A stretch of DNA of 64,000 bases from Pseudarthrobacter sp. IC2-21 (GCF_034048115.1 NZ_CP139145.1:2852001-2916000), one strand, 5' to 3'; positions 42,877-51,329 are shown, counted from the stretch's first letter. Translations and numbers: made by a program. The notes: generated by a model not told the origin, from the letters alone.

Positions 42877-44472
42877 TTAGCTCGCGTGCAGGTCAACGGC
42901 CCCGTGGCCGGAGTCTGCCGTGCTGAACACCAGCCTCCGGTTGGCGATCTTGTCCGTGAAGAAACGGTCGTGGCTGACCACCACCACGGCGCCCGGAAAG
43001 TGCAGCAGGGCGCGCTCCATGACCTGGGTGCTGGACAGGTCAAGGTGGTTGGTGGGCTCGTCAAGGAGCAGCACCGAGGCGCCGGAGAGCAGGCATTGGG
43101 CCATCGCCACGCGGGCGCGCTGGCCGCCGGAGAGGTTGCCGATTCTCTGCTTGAGGTCGGCTTCGGAAAACTGGAACATCGCCAGGAACCTGTTGACCGA
43201 TTTTTTCGTCGCCGTCAGGGCCAGGCTGTCCGGCATCGCGTTCACCGCGTGGGTGACCGTGTCGTCGTCGTCCAGCTCCTCAAGCACCTGGTTGTACGAA
43301 ACCATGCCCGCGCCCTTGGCCCAGGCCACCGTGCCGGCATCGGCCGGCTCCTCCCCCGTGAGCGCCCGCAGCAGCGTCGTCTTGCCGCTGCCGTTGGCTC
43401 CGATGACGGCGATCCGGTGGCCGCGGCCGATCTCAAAACTCAGATCGCTGAAGAGCGTCCTGCCGCCGTAGGCCTTGCCCAGGGATTCCACGCGGCACAG
43501 AACGTCCTTGACGTAGAGACCGCCGTAGATCTCCGTGATGATCTGGTCCACGGGCCGCGGCGCCCTGGACTTCTTGATGCGGGCCAGCTGGTTTGCCAGG
43601 CCCTTGCCAGCGGCCTTGGCAGCCTCGCGGCGGTCCGAAATGCCCTCGGCCTCGAAGGCCAGCAGCTCCGACTCGTGAACAAACTGGCTCTCCAGGCTTT
43701 TGAGCCGGAACTGTTTGGCAACCACGTATTCGGCGAAGTTCCCCGGGTACTCGTGGAGGTGGTAGTTCTCCACCTCGATGATCCGCGTGACAACGGAGTC
43801 CAGGAATTTCCGGTCATGCGAGACGATGATCGCCGCGCCCTTGAACGTCCTGAACCAGCTTTCGAGCCATTCGACGCCGGCAACGTCCAGGTAGTTGGTC
43901 GGCTCATCCAGCAGCAGGACGTCCGGGGCCTCCAACAGGATCTTCGCCAGCGCCGCCCGGTTCCGCCAGCCGCCGGAGAGCTCGTCGATGGCACAGGTGC
44001 GGTGGTGTTCGCTGAAGCCGAGGGTGGTGAGGACTTTATCGATGCTGCGCCGGTAGTCCCAGCCGTCCAAGTGGTCCATGGCCTCAAACAGCTCGGACTG
44101 GCGGTGGATCAGCTCATCCAGCCGGGCGGCATCGGAGGAATCGGTGGCGATGGCGGCGTCGATGCCGGCCAGCTCGGCTTCGATCGCCTTCACGTGCGCG
44201 AACAGGCCGTCAAGGACCTCTGAAATGGTGGACTCACCGTTCAGCTCTGAGAACTGGGAGAAGTACGCCAGCCTGGTGCCCAACTCGACGGCGACTGCGC
44301 CGGAGTCCGGTTCAACCAGGCCCTGGACCAGTTTGAGGATGGTGGACTTGCCGGATCCGTTCTTGCCGATCAGACCCACCCGGTCTCCGGCCTCGAGCTT
44401 GAAGAAGGCTTCGCGGAGAACTTGGCTTTTGTCGAAACTGACGTTGACGTCGTTCAGCCGGATCAAACTCAT
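42877..44472 (-). CDS. ABC-F family ATP-binding protein
   Basis: A 531-residue soluble double ATPase with no membrane segments. Domain 1 has GKNGSGKSTILKLVQG, LSGGWRNRAALAKIL and LLLDEPTNYLD. Domain 2 has GANGSGKTTLLRALTG, LSGGQRARVAMAQCLL and LLLDEPTNHLD. The linker between them (~245-320: RLKSLESQFVHESELLAFEAEGISDRREAAKAAGKGLANQLARIKKSRAP) is the ribosome-facing P-site tether. ABC-F proteins act on the ribosome in translation quality control or antibiotic protection; the subgroup is not clear. ATG 44472 gives the standard MSLIRLNDVNVSF start. Confidence 0.9.
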   Translation of the reverse strand: MSLIRLNDVNVSFDKSQVLREAFFKLEAGDRVGLIGKNGSGKSTILKLVQGLVEPDSGAVAVELGTRLAYFSQFSELNGESTISEVLDGLFAHVKAIEAELAGIDAAIATDSSDAARLDELIHRQSELFEAMDHLDGWDYRRSIDKVLTTLGFSEHHRTCAIDELSGGWRNRAALAKILLEAPDVLLLDEPTNYLDVAGVEWLESWFRTFKGAAIIVSHDRKFLDSVVTRIIEVENYHLHEYPGNFAEYVVAKQFRLKSLESQFVHESELLAFEAEGISDRREAAKAAGKGLANQLARIKKSRAPRPVDQIITEIYGGLYVKDVLCRVESLGKAYGGRTLFSDLSFEIGRGHRIAVIGANGSGKTTLLRALTGEEPADAGTVAWAKGAGMVSYNQVLEELDDDDTVTHAVNAMPDSLALTATKKSVNRFLAMFQFSEADLKQRIGNLSGGQRARVAMAQCLLSGASVLLLDEPTNHLDLSSTQVMERALLHFPGAVVVVSHDRFFTDKIANRRLVFSTADSGHGAVDLHAS

Positions 44473-44634
44473 GGGTGATGTCCTCTTCAGATGCTGACTG
44501 ATGGGCACGGAACGCCCTGCCGGTTTCACGATCGCGGCCAAATCAGTGGGTGTGTGGGGCGGTGCGGCAGGCTCACGTTGATCAAGGCACCCTGTCTGAT
44601 CCTAGCGGTCTCCCGGGCGGAGAAATCCCCGGCC

Positions 44635-45216
44635 TCAAGAGGCCGCGTTGATGAACCCAATGATGATTGCGGTCCACCAGCACAGCTGGGAGATCATCAG
44701 GCAGGACACCAGATGCACCCGTTGACCGGCACTCAGGTCCGTGAACGCTGCCTTGACCGGCAACCGGGCCAGCCTCCGCATGAGGGGGATCAGCAGTATT
44801 CCGTTCAGGCTGAGCACCAGGATCGCCGCGAGTTTGACCTCGGTCAGGGGGTTGCCCAGGTGCGGGCCCAGGAACACGCCGGTGGCCAGCAAACCAACCA
44901 GACCACCCCAGATGAGGGGTGTTGCGGCCCCGTCGAGCCGGATGATCTCCGCGAGGTCCCGGCGGCCAATGAGCCAGAGGAAACCGTGCCAGTCGACCAG
45001 AATGATGGCGCCAAAAGCCACAACGAGGAACAGGTCGTGGACAACGAGGTCGATGCTTTCGGCCGGCCCGTCCACGTGGACCATGGTGGAGGACGCGACG
45101 GACAGCAGCCAGGCCACCACAGCGGCAACGGAAAGGGCGAATACCAGGCGTCGGGTGGACCGTTCGGATTCGCGGTGCCGCCGGATGGTGCGTCGGCTGA
45201 CCGGGATGTAACTCAT
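44635..45216 (-). CDS. four- to five-TM membrane protein of unknown function
   Basis: A 193-residue integral membrane protein. Hydrophobic segments lie at ~25-45 (LVFALSVAAVVAWLLSVASS), ~57-78, ~100-118 (PLIWGGLVGLLATGVFLG), ~128-145 and ~168-190 (VSCLMISQLCWWTAIIIGFINAAS). The N-terminal 24 residues are basic (SRRTIRRHRESERSTRR). I do not recognise the family. ATG 45216 is preferred over an upstream in-frame ATG because only the downstream part has membrane-protein character. It sits between the ABC-F gene and the P450 gene. Confidence 0.7.
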   Translation of the reverse strand: MSYIPVSRRTIRRHRESERSTRRLVFALSVAAVVAWLLSVASSTMVHVDGPAESIDLVVHDLFLVVAFGAIILVDWHGFLWLIGRRDLAEIIRLDGAATPLIWGGLVGLLATGVFLGPHLGNPLTEVKLAAILVLSLNGILLIPLMRRLARLPVKAAFTDLSAGQRVHLVSCLMISQLCWWTAIIIGFINAAS

Positions 45217-45491
45217 GAGATACCTCTGCAAGACCCGCCGCAGGCAGCCGTCCCAGCACGGCCCCGGGGATAGCTCCAAGATAGCCCCGCCAATGGCCGC
45301 CAGCAACAATATTGTGAACTGGCGTCCCTCCGGAGGGGCGGAGTCAGCGGGCCGGGGCGCCCCGACGGCGGCCTGCCGAAGGCTAATGACCTCGGAGCCT
45401 GCTTTGGATAAAATCAGGGTTCAACGCTCAGTCGGCACAAACCCCGGCGTCTGCCTGGCCGACGGAGCCCAGGCGCGCAGAGAGGCCGGCC

Positions 45492-46658
45492 ATGGACTTC
45501 CTCCAGTCCACTGAAGATCAGCTCGACCCATTTCCGCACTACCAACGAATGCGGAAAATAGCCCCCGTCTTCCATGACGAACAAACGGGAAGCTGGCACG
45601 TCTTCCGGTATGACGATGTGCAGCGGGTACTGTCCGAATTTGCGACCTTCTCGTCACGCATGGGCGGTGACAACGGATCGGGCAGCGGACAGCTGTTCGC
45701 CTCCAGCCTGATCGTCACCGATCCCCCAAGGCACCGGCAGCTACGCTCGCTGGTGACCCAGGCCTTCACGCCCAAAGCAGTGGATGCGCTGACACCCCGT
45801 ATCCAGGGGCTCACGCACGAACTACTTCAGGGAATTCAAGCCCGCGGCAGCGCGGACCTGATAAAGGAATTGGCGTACCCGTTGCCGGTCATTGTGATCT
45901 CCGAGCTCATGGGCATCCCGGCCAAGGACCGTGAGCGCTTCAAATACTGGTCCGATGTGATCGTCAGCCAGACCCGGACCGGGTCGGCCACGGAGGAGCA
46001 CTACGCCGCCAACACCGAGATGACGGAGTACTTCCTGGCCCTGATCGATCAGCGCCGCAGCCGGCCCGGCAAGGACCTCATCAGCGTCCTGCTGTCCGCC
46101 GAGATTGATGGCCAGAAACTGACGGTGCCCGAACTGCTCGGTTTCTGCGCTCTGCTGCTCGTAGCCGGCAATGAGACCACCACCAACCTGATCGGCAACG
46201 CCGTCCTGTGCCTCACGGAGAAGCCCGGCACCATCGAACGCCTCCTGAGGGAGCCCGCGCTGCTTCCCCCGACCATCGAAGAAGTGCTGCGCTTTCGGTC
46301 GCCGGTCCAGTCCATGTACCGCATGACGGTGGCGGAGGCTACCCTGGGCGAGGACGTGATACCCGCCGGCGCCCCGGTCGTGGCGTGGATCGGCTCCGCC
46401 AACCGCGACGAGCGGCACTTCGAGCGTCCGGCCGAGTTCGACGTCGACCGCGGGCAGAACAGGCATTTGGCCTTCGGCCACGGGGTTCACTTTTGCCTCG
46501 GCGCACCGCTGGCCCGGCTCGAAGCACGGATCGCACTGGCGGCCCTGCTGTCCCGCCTGCCGGGACTTAGCCTTGTTCCTGAGGCCCGGCTGGAACGCAT
46601 GGAAAGCAGCATCGTTTACGGGCTGAAGGAGCTCCGGGTGAATTGGCAGCAAGCCTGA
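45492..46658 (+). CDS. cytochrome P450 monooxygenase
   Basis: A 388-residue soluble bacterial class I P450. The I-helix oxygen-binding region is LLLVAGNETTTNLIGN, the K-helix ExxR is EEVLR, and the heme loop is FGHGVHFCLGAPLARLEAR with the thiolate ligand at about Cys335. The N-terminal FLQSTEDQLDPFPHYQRMRKIAPVFHDEQTGSW is typical of CYP107/109-like enzymes. No ferredoxin or reductase gene is adjacent, so redox partners must come from elsewhere (fdxA is the nearest ferredoxin, 37 kb away). The substrate is unknown. This is the last intact chromosomal gene before the tRNA-like attachment sequence. Confidence 0.92.
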   Translation: MDFLQSTEDQLDPFPHYQRMRKIAPVFHDEQTGSWHVFRYDDVQRVLSEFATFSSRMGGDNGSGSGQLFASSLIVTDPPRHRQLRSLVTQAFTPKAVDALTPRIQGLTHELLQGIQARGSADLIKELAYPLPVIVISELMGIPAKDRERFKYWSDVIVSQTRTGSATEEHYAANTEMTEYFLALIDQRRSRPGKDLISVLLSAEIDGQKLTVPELLGFCALLLVAGNETTTNLIGNAVLCLTEKPGTIERLLREPALLPPTIEEVLRFRSPVQSMYRMTVAEATLGEDVIPAGAPVVAWIGSANRDERHFERPAEFDVDRGQNRHLAFGHGVHFCLGAPLARLEARIALAALLSRLPGLSLVPEARLERMESSIVYGLKELRVNWQQA

Positions 46659-46707
46659 TCACAACGGAAGCAGGAGTCCGGAGCAGTGGCCTTAACGGCC
46701 TGAATTG

Positions 46708-46740
46708 TGGAGCTAAGGAGATTCGAACTCCTGACCTCTT
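46708..46740 (-). other. tRNA 3'-end fragment, probable attachment site of an integrative element
   Basis: Read on the minus strand, these 33 bp end in TTAGCTCCA and contain a complete T arm: AGGAG, loop TTCGAAT, CTCCT. The sequence fits the 3' end of a tRNA, most like tRNA-Ala(GGC) from memory, including the AAGAGGTC variable/anticodon-stem side. The D arm, anticodon and 5' acceptor strand are absent from the adjacent DNA. A lone tRNA 3' end is the usual footprint of integration by a tyrosine recombinase. It coincides with the change from ordered chromosome to decayed accessory DNA. Confidence 0.75.
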
Positions 46741-47184
46741 CTCAGAGGACAGTGCATTTCATTGGTTGCCAAGGCATTCCGTTGTGTTGATAATCCGCTG
46801 AATCTAGGCGTTTTTGGAGCGATGGGCATTCGTTGACATGTCACCGTATTTCATCATTTCCGTGGGGTAGACGTGTGGCAGACACTGCCCCGGCCGGGGA
46901 CGACTGAGTGACTCAGGAGAGTGCCGTATCCCGGACTTCCTCCCAGATGGTACTGACCATCGAAGATCGAACTTTAATCCGACCGTTGATCCCCAATTTA
47001 GGACCGTATGCCTACCGGTAGGACGGGAAGGCGCGGTGTTGCCCGTAATTTTGGGTTCTGCGATCTACGCTGGCTGATGAATACTCGTCCTTTGTCGTTG
47101 ATTGGGGGTGAGCAAAAGGTGATCAGGTGAAATGCTGGCGGTTGTAGCGGCGTCCTTGCCCGTTGTGAAGAGTCCTCCGCTCGA
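46741..47184. other. intergenic accessory DNA without an intact gene
   Basis: No convincing gene is seen. On the minus strand, 46804-46875 encodes HVYPTEMMKYGDMSTNAH then a stop. The HVYP start resembles the region just after the catalytic Tyr of a tyrosine recombinase, and its position beside the tRNA fragment fits a decayed integrase end, but the match is weak. Base composition is lower in GC than the left part of the window. Confidence 0.35.
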
Positions 47185-47352
47185 TCAGTAATTGCGAACC
47201 CTTATGTCGTTCAATTGCAGACGTTCGGCCAAGCGAATGACCGACGGCTGACTCTTGAGGGACTCGAACAGTCCCCCGTGGCGTGCGGCCTGTCCGAGGT
47301 CCAGGATCCGATCCAGTTCGCCACACTGCCTCCCGAGCCGGGACTTCTCTTA
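47185..47352 (-). pseudogene. C-terminal coding remnant of an unrecognised protein
   Basis: A 55-codon frame without a start follows a TAA at 47350-47352. It reads EKSRLGRQCGELDRILDLG, then QAARHGGLFESLKSQPSVIR and LAERLQLNDIRVRNY before TGA. The amphipathic, ordered sequence looks like a true protein end rather than chance frame. The frame upstream of the TAA (to 47646) ends in PVSIADIDDFVK, so the gene may have suffered a nonsense mutation. I cannot name the family. Confidence 0.35.
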
Positions 47353-47899
47353 CTTGACGAAATCGTCAATATCGGCGATCGAAACTGGGCGGGGGAGGTA
47401 CGCACAAGTGGCCACGTGTGTGGCTTGCCAGTCTTGTTGGCGAATTGCCAAACGATTTGGCGACTCCTTCCAGCTAGTTGGCGGAGCGCTGGTGAGATCG
47501 CCCGAAAACGTGCACATAGTGATCTCTGGATCGGGTCGTCGCTTGGCATCGGCGCCGGAGACCAAGCCCGAACGACCCTGAAGCCGAGCCTTTCGCCAAC
47601 TCCGATGGCAACGCCAGCTGGCGGCGCTCTGTTCGTACGGGCGCATACTTCGGTCCGCTCGCCTGCAACGTTGCTAGCAAGGGACAGCGCGATTTCCCCG
47701 CCGCGATTTCCCCGCTAGGAGACTGCTGAACAAGACGGTGTGGGGCGGGCGGGACGCCACCAATGGGCCGTCTAGCGGCGTGTTAGGTCAGCACCCTTGG
47801 GTGCGACAACGGGGTCATCCCACCCGCTTGGTTTTATTCTGCCCCTGATATGGGGCATGATCCAGTGGATTTATCGTTGGGCCGGGACCGGGCGGTGGA
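47353..47899. other. accessory DNA without a supported gene
   Basis: Several overlapping open frames exist on both strands, but all have shadow-like composition (Arg/Ser/Pro rich) and none resembles a family. The right part (47,740-47,890) precedes the end of the transposase remnant and may contain its original IS flank. I could not identify a terminal inverted repeat. Confidence 0.3.
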
Positions 47900-48577
47900 T
47901 TATGCCAGTGCCCATGATCCCTTATATGTGGTCAGTCCGAGGTTGAGGAGTCGTCGCAGGTTCAGTCCCGCGATTCGCAGTTGCAGCCAGGCGTTGTTCC
48001 GGCTGATGCCGCGGTGCCGAACGCGTCGGTTGCCACGGGTTAGCCAGGCGATGGACCGTTCGACCATCGGCCGGTGCGTGCGTAGTCGTCCTGGAAGTCC
48101 GGATCCGTGGCGCGGTGGCGGTGTTCGCGCTGCAGCGCGTCGTGTTCGTGGAGAACGAGTTTGCGTCCCCGCGGGGAGGCGGTGCACCGGGCCCTGAAAG
48201 GACAACCGGCGCAGGCGACGCCGAACGTAACCCGCCGTTTGGCCGTAATGGCGCGGGTGAGGTTGTTCGGACAGGTCGCCGTCTGCCTCATCAACGGTGA
48301 AGTCATCGAGGGTGAACCCGCCGTCGACGGCCGGGCGCAGTGGCCATGGTTTGATCACGGGGGTGTGGTCGGTGCGGGCGAGAGCGGCGAGCATTTCCCC
48401 GGAACCGTAGGCTGAGTCGGCCAGGACGTCCACGCCGGTGTTGGCGATCGTGGGGTCCATGCCGATCAGCCGGGCACCGACGGTTCCGTCACTGTTCTCC
48501 GGTCCGGAGGCCTTCGTCAGCTCACCGGCGGTGATCAGCCCGGTGTCGGGCTCGATGTCGTACGGGGCGCGGAACAA
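47900..48577 (-). mobile_element. IS1182-like transposase remnant, 5'-truncated with two compensating frameshifts
   Basis: The frame carries the DDE-fold parts of an IS1182-family transposase: GVDVLADSAYGSGEMLAAL and HTPVIKPWPLRPAVDGGFTLDDFTVDEADG at the start, and PMVERSIAWLTRGNRRVRHRGISRNNAWLQLRIAGLNLRRLLNLGL at the end. Between about 48,080 and 48,290 the family sequence (TCPNNLTRAITAKRRVTFG, then CAGCPFRARCTASPRGRKL) continues in a different reading frame. Two shifts therefore cancel out and leave one open frame with a nonsense middle. The N-terminal half is missing; the break is near 48,577, beside the dodecin terminator. The transposase should be inactive. Confidence 0.8.
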
Positions 48578-48584
48578 ATCATTG

Positions 48585-48616
48585 TGGGGGCGCCCACAGG
48601 GACGCGGGCGCCCCCA
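48585..48616 (-). terminator. hairpin terminator of the dodecin gene
   Basis: TGGGGGCGCCC (48585-48595) and GGGCGCCCCCA (48606-48616) are perfect inverted 11-mers, 7 bp past the dodecin stop. The IS remnant ends just beyond it. Confidence 0.75.
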
Positions 48617-48622
48617 GTTTGG

Positions 48623-48832
48623 TCAGCGTTCCAAGCGGAAGCCCAGTTTGATGGTGACTTGCCAATTCTTGATCTGTCCCTCCTCGAGGTGTCCGCGGAT
48701 TTCCTTGACCTCAAACCAGTCCAGGTTGCGCAAGGTCTTGGATGCTTCCGTAATGCCGTTACGGACTGCTTCGTCGACACCTGCTTCCGAGGTGCCGGCA
48801 ATTTCCGAAATGCTGTACGTGTGGTTGGACAT
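48623..48832 (-). CDS. dodecin family flavin-binding protein
   Basis: A 69-residue dodecin: SNHTYSISEIAGTSEAGVDEAVRNGITEASKTLRNLDWFEVKEIRGHLEEGQIKNWQVTIKLGFRLE in order. The motif around NLDWFEVKEIRG includes the Trp that stacks on bound flavin, and IKNWQVTIKLGF is the last strand. Dodecins form 12-mers that store or buffer FMN, FAD or riboflavin. The gene is intact in an otherwise decayed stretch. Placement on an island rich in flavoenzymes (LLM monooxygenase, flavin reductase, ETF, acyl-CoA dehydrogenases) makes a flavin-buffering role plausible, by inference. Confidence 0.92.
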   Translation of the reverse strand: MSNHTYSISEIAGTSEAGVDEAVRNGITEASKTLRNLDWFEVKEIRGHLEEGQIKNWQVTIKLGFRLER

Positions 48833-48921
48833 GAGTACTCCCTTAGATTGATATGGCAGCCCCTGATGGAGCGTTTGGAACTCTGAATGAGAGCGATCTC
48901 TATAGGGAGACCGCGCTGAGG

Positions 48922-49236
48922 CTACTCGCCGAACATGAGGCTAGATAGAAACGTCTCCAGCATCGGACTCGGGGCTGGACTGAACAGCTGGTCATCTTGG
49001 TAATACCCTTCCCAGGGAAAGCAAGTCATTGCTCCCGTACCACGAGGTTCCGGGTCCTCATCTTCGTCGACCTGGCGTGCTAGCGCTTCTGAATCGCTCC
49101 GGGCGGGAACCAGGGCACCCCAGACCTGGCGGTCTGCGCCAACGCCTAATTCGCATTCTCGGGCCATTCCTGTCCGCTGCACAGTCGTTCGCTGCTCAGT
49201 AGGAACGCTGCGGGAGAACTCAAATGTTGCAATCAA
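48922..49236 (-). CDS. small hypothetical protein
   Basis: A 104-residue frame starting at TTG 49236, with GAGGAG about 6-7 bp upstream on the minus strand, an unusually good ribosome site. The sequence (IATFEFSRSVPTEQRTTVQRTGMARECELGVGADRQVWGALVPARSDSEALARQVDEDEDPEPRG...) resembles no family I know. It contains an acidic stretch and a hydrophobic end (MLETFLSSLMFGE). It could be a gene fragment in this decayed region. The ribosome site is the main support. Confidence 0.4.
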   Translation of the reverse strand: MIATFEFSRSVPTEQRTTVQRTGMARECELGVGADRQVWGALVPARSDSEALARQVDEDEDPEPRGTGAMTCFPWEGYYQDDQLFSPAPSPMLETFLSSLMFGE

Positions 49237-49422
49237 TAGTGACTCCTCATTCGTTTTTTTGAAGCCTTAATTGTCCATCATTCGGCCGGGGCGATACTTT
49301 ATTCCACCTTTCCACGTCCTCGGCTCTTTTACGAGGTGTCTGTAGGGATAACAAATGCATTTTTTAACAATAGAATAAAGCGGTCTCCGGTTGTGCTTTG
49401 CCGAGATGTTACTTTCAGGCCA

Positions 49423-50055
49423 CTAAGGTGGATTGCGAAGGCGCTGTGTCGGGATACCCTCCCTGTCGAACGTTTTCATATCCGCGGGGTTCTCATGTGC
49501 TTTACCAACGTCGAACGAGTCAAGGGCCCGAAAAACGGATCCGCTGTAGAGGCATTCGGCAAGTGCGAAGAGATTGAGGCCCGCTGCCAGAGACCCGGGC
49601 GCAAGAGTTATATCTTCTGACAGTGGTCCGAAAAAACCCTGGGAGGCTCCGAAGGAGTGCTGCCAGGACCCCCGTGACCGGCTGACAGCCTTCTGAAATG
49701 AAGTTGTCCCTGAAGTGAGGCTGATCAGGAAACGTGATTCGGGGTCACCATCAACGAGGTCGATAGCCTCAGCAGGACCAATGCTGGACAGCCGATGAAT
49801 AATTTCGGCAATCACATCGCGGGGCCATGTTGGATCCAGGACCACGCACTGCCTTTCCCCGGCAACGGCGGCGCAAAACCGCACAACGAAGACGATTGCG
49901 TTGTTTCGTTCTAGAACTGTCAGGGAATTTTCCGGAACGATCGCTTCTGCGGCTGCTTCAAGTTCGGACCAGCTTGATCCTGTGGACCAGATAGCGACGG
50001 CTGGAGAATCGGGGCACTCCAGCGCCCATTTTCTGAGTTTGTTCAAAAAGGGCAC
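49423..50055 (-). pseudogene. AMP-binding (acyl-CoA synthetase-like) enzyme, truncated after the A3 motif
   Basis: A 210-codon frame from GTG 50055. It matches the N-terminal third of adenylate-forming enzymes: AVAIWSTGSSWSELEAAAEAI, the NAIVFVVRFCAAVAGERQCVVLDPTWPRDVIAEII strand-helix pattern, and the phosphate-binding A3 loop ISLTSGTTSFQKAVSRS. After ALDSFDV the family pattern stops and the frame ends in unrelated residues. About 250-300 residues, including the ATP and thioester motifs and the lid domain, are missing. It starts 2 bp after the TetR-like stop, so both belonged to one operon. It originally activated an acid to a CoA ester. Confidence 0.65.
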
Positions 50056-50057
50056 GA

Positions 50058-50336
50058 TTAAACGCCGCCAGCCATTTTTGTGCTTGGATCCTCATTGGTC
50101 GACAGTCCTACAGCCAGCAGAGACTCCCGGGTAGGGTATTTCCAGTTCAGGAATGGAAGCGGAATTCCCAGTCTCTCGGATACCATCGCATGGCTTATTC
50201 CTCCCTGCCCATAAATCTGCACCACATCGTTGATGCACTGGGCAAGCGCCTCGCTACGGCGTTGGTCGCGCAACGCGAAAATCTCTTCAGCCGAGCGGCG
50301 GGCCTTTGTCCGGCCCTCTTTCCATCGTGGCCTCAT
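50058..50336 (-). CDS. TetR-like HTH protein without ligand domain (possibly truncated)
   Basis: A 92-residue frame (ATG 50336). Residues ~15-75 fit the TetR DNA-binding domain: RRSEALAQCINDVVQIYGQGGISHAMVSERLGIPLPFLNWKYPTRESLLAVGL. The usual ~130-residue ligand/dimerisation domain is absent. It could be a stand-alone HTH, but the surrounding decay makes truncation more likely. The gene lies 2 bp before the AMP-binding fragment. If functional it is the only TetR-type candidate in the island for the shared ACCAAAC-N4-GGTTG sites. Confidence 0.55.
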   Translation of the reverse strand: MRPRWKEGRTKARRSAEEIFALRDQRRSEALAQCINDVVQIYGQGGISHAMVSERLGIPLPFLNWKYPTRESLLAVGLSTNEDPSTKMAGGV

Positions 50337-50454
50337 AGCCGTCCACCGCCTACGTTCAAAAAAAGGTATGCAAACTTCTACACCTGAAAGGGAATGCCGG
50401 AATTCGCTCACGCCTGGAACACCCGCGACAGCACTTCTCGATTTCAACCGGGTG

Positions 50455-51235
50455 CTAACAGGCCGCGTTTACGCCACCGTCGATGTAAAACGCTGAACCT
50501 ATGGCGAATGATGAAGCATCCGAAAGTAACCAAGCCGCCATTTCTGCGATTTCATGCGGCTCCCCCAGTCGTCCGATGGGTTGTGCGGACTCAGCTTTAG
50601 CCTTGACCTCCGGATCGGCGAAGGCCGCGGCAGCCAGAGGGGTCAGCGTTGATCCCGGCACGATCGCATTGATGCGGATGCCATCGCGGTCGTATTCCAG
50701 GGCAGCCTGTCTCGTGAGGCCGATTGCTGCGTGCTTGCTCGCACCTATGCGGGCAAGTTCGGATAGGCGATTGCTCCGGCCGTCGACGAAGTGTTGACGA
50801 TGGCTCCTCCCCCTGCCGCAAGTATTGCTGGGATCTCATACTTCAAGCAAAGAAATAAGCCGTTGAGGTTGATGTCGAGGACCTTTTGCCAATCCTGGTA
50901 CGAAAAGTCCGCTACGGGTCCGCCCGGGCCGATAATGCCGGCGTTGTCGAAAGCTCCGTCCAGCTTCCCGCATGCGGAACTTGCCTCCTGAACCAGTGAT
51001 TGCACGTCGAACTCATCTGTAATATCGGCCCGCGCGAACTGCGCGGTCCCGCCGGACCGCTGTATGGACTCGACGGTTCCTTTTCCACCCTGCTCGTTCA
51101 CATCGACGACCGTGACGAGCGCGCCTCGGCGGCGATTAGAAGCGCAGTTTCCTGGCCCATGCCGCTGCCTCCTCCCGTGACAATGATGCTCTTGCCTGTG
51201 AGATCAAGTCGCGCATACCCGTTACTAAAATCCAT
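50455..51235 (-). pseudogene. short-chain dehydrogenase/reductase broken by two single-base losses
   Basis: The ATG at 51235 begins a normal SDR: LDLTGKSIIVTGGGSGMGQETALLIAAE. The frame then breaks (near 51,120-51,130, GAGGCGCGCTC where one more G restores ALVTVVDVNEQGGKG). The second frame gives FDNAGIIGPGG, DINLNGLFLCLKYEIPAIL and IVNTSSTAGAIAYPNLPA, then stops near 50,745 where a base is missing from the catalytic Tyr codon. The third frame gives KHAAIGLTRQAALEYDRDGI, RINAIVPGSTLTPLAA and the end SFAIGSAFYIDGGVNAAC. All parts of a ~255-residue SDR are present. Unless these are sequencing errors, the gene is dead. Confidence 0.8.
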
Positions 51236-51329
51236 TTCTTCCTTTCAAAACATATTGACTTCGGCATCCGGCCCAAAGTGCGGCTCCACCGTCCAGCAAG
51301 CAGATCGATTTTCATCGTCCACGGGCCAC

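Noticed and set aside
46708..46790. Intact tRNA gene
   Set aside because: Only the T arm and 3' acceptor strand are present; no D arm, anticodon or 5' acceptor strand can be found on either side.
47215..47718. 167-codon plus-strand frame beginning MQTFGQANDRR
   Set aside because: It is antisense to the protein-like remnant ending NDIRVRNY, and its later part is low-quality Pro/Ser/Arg sequence.
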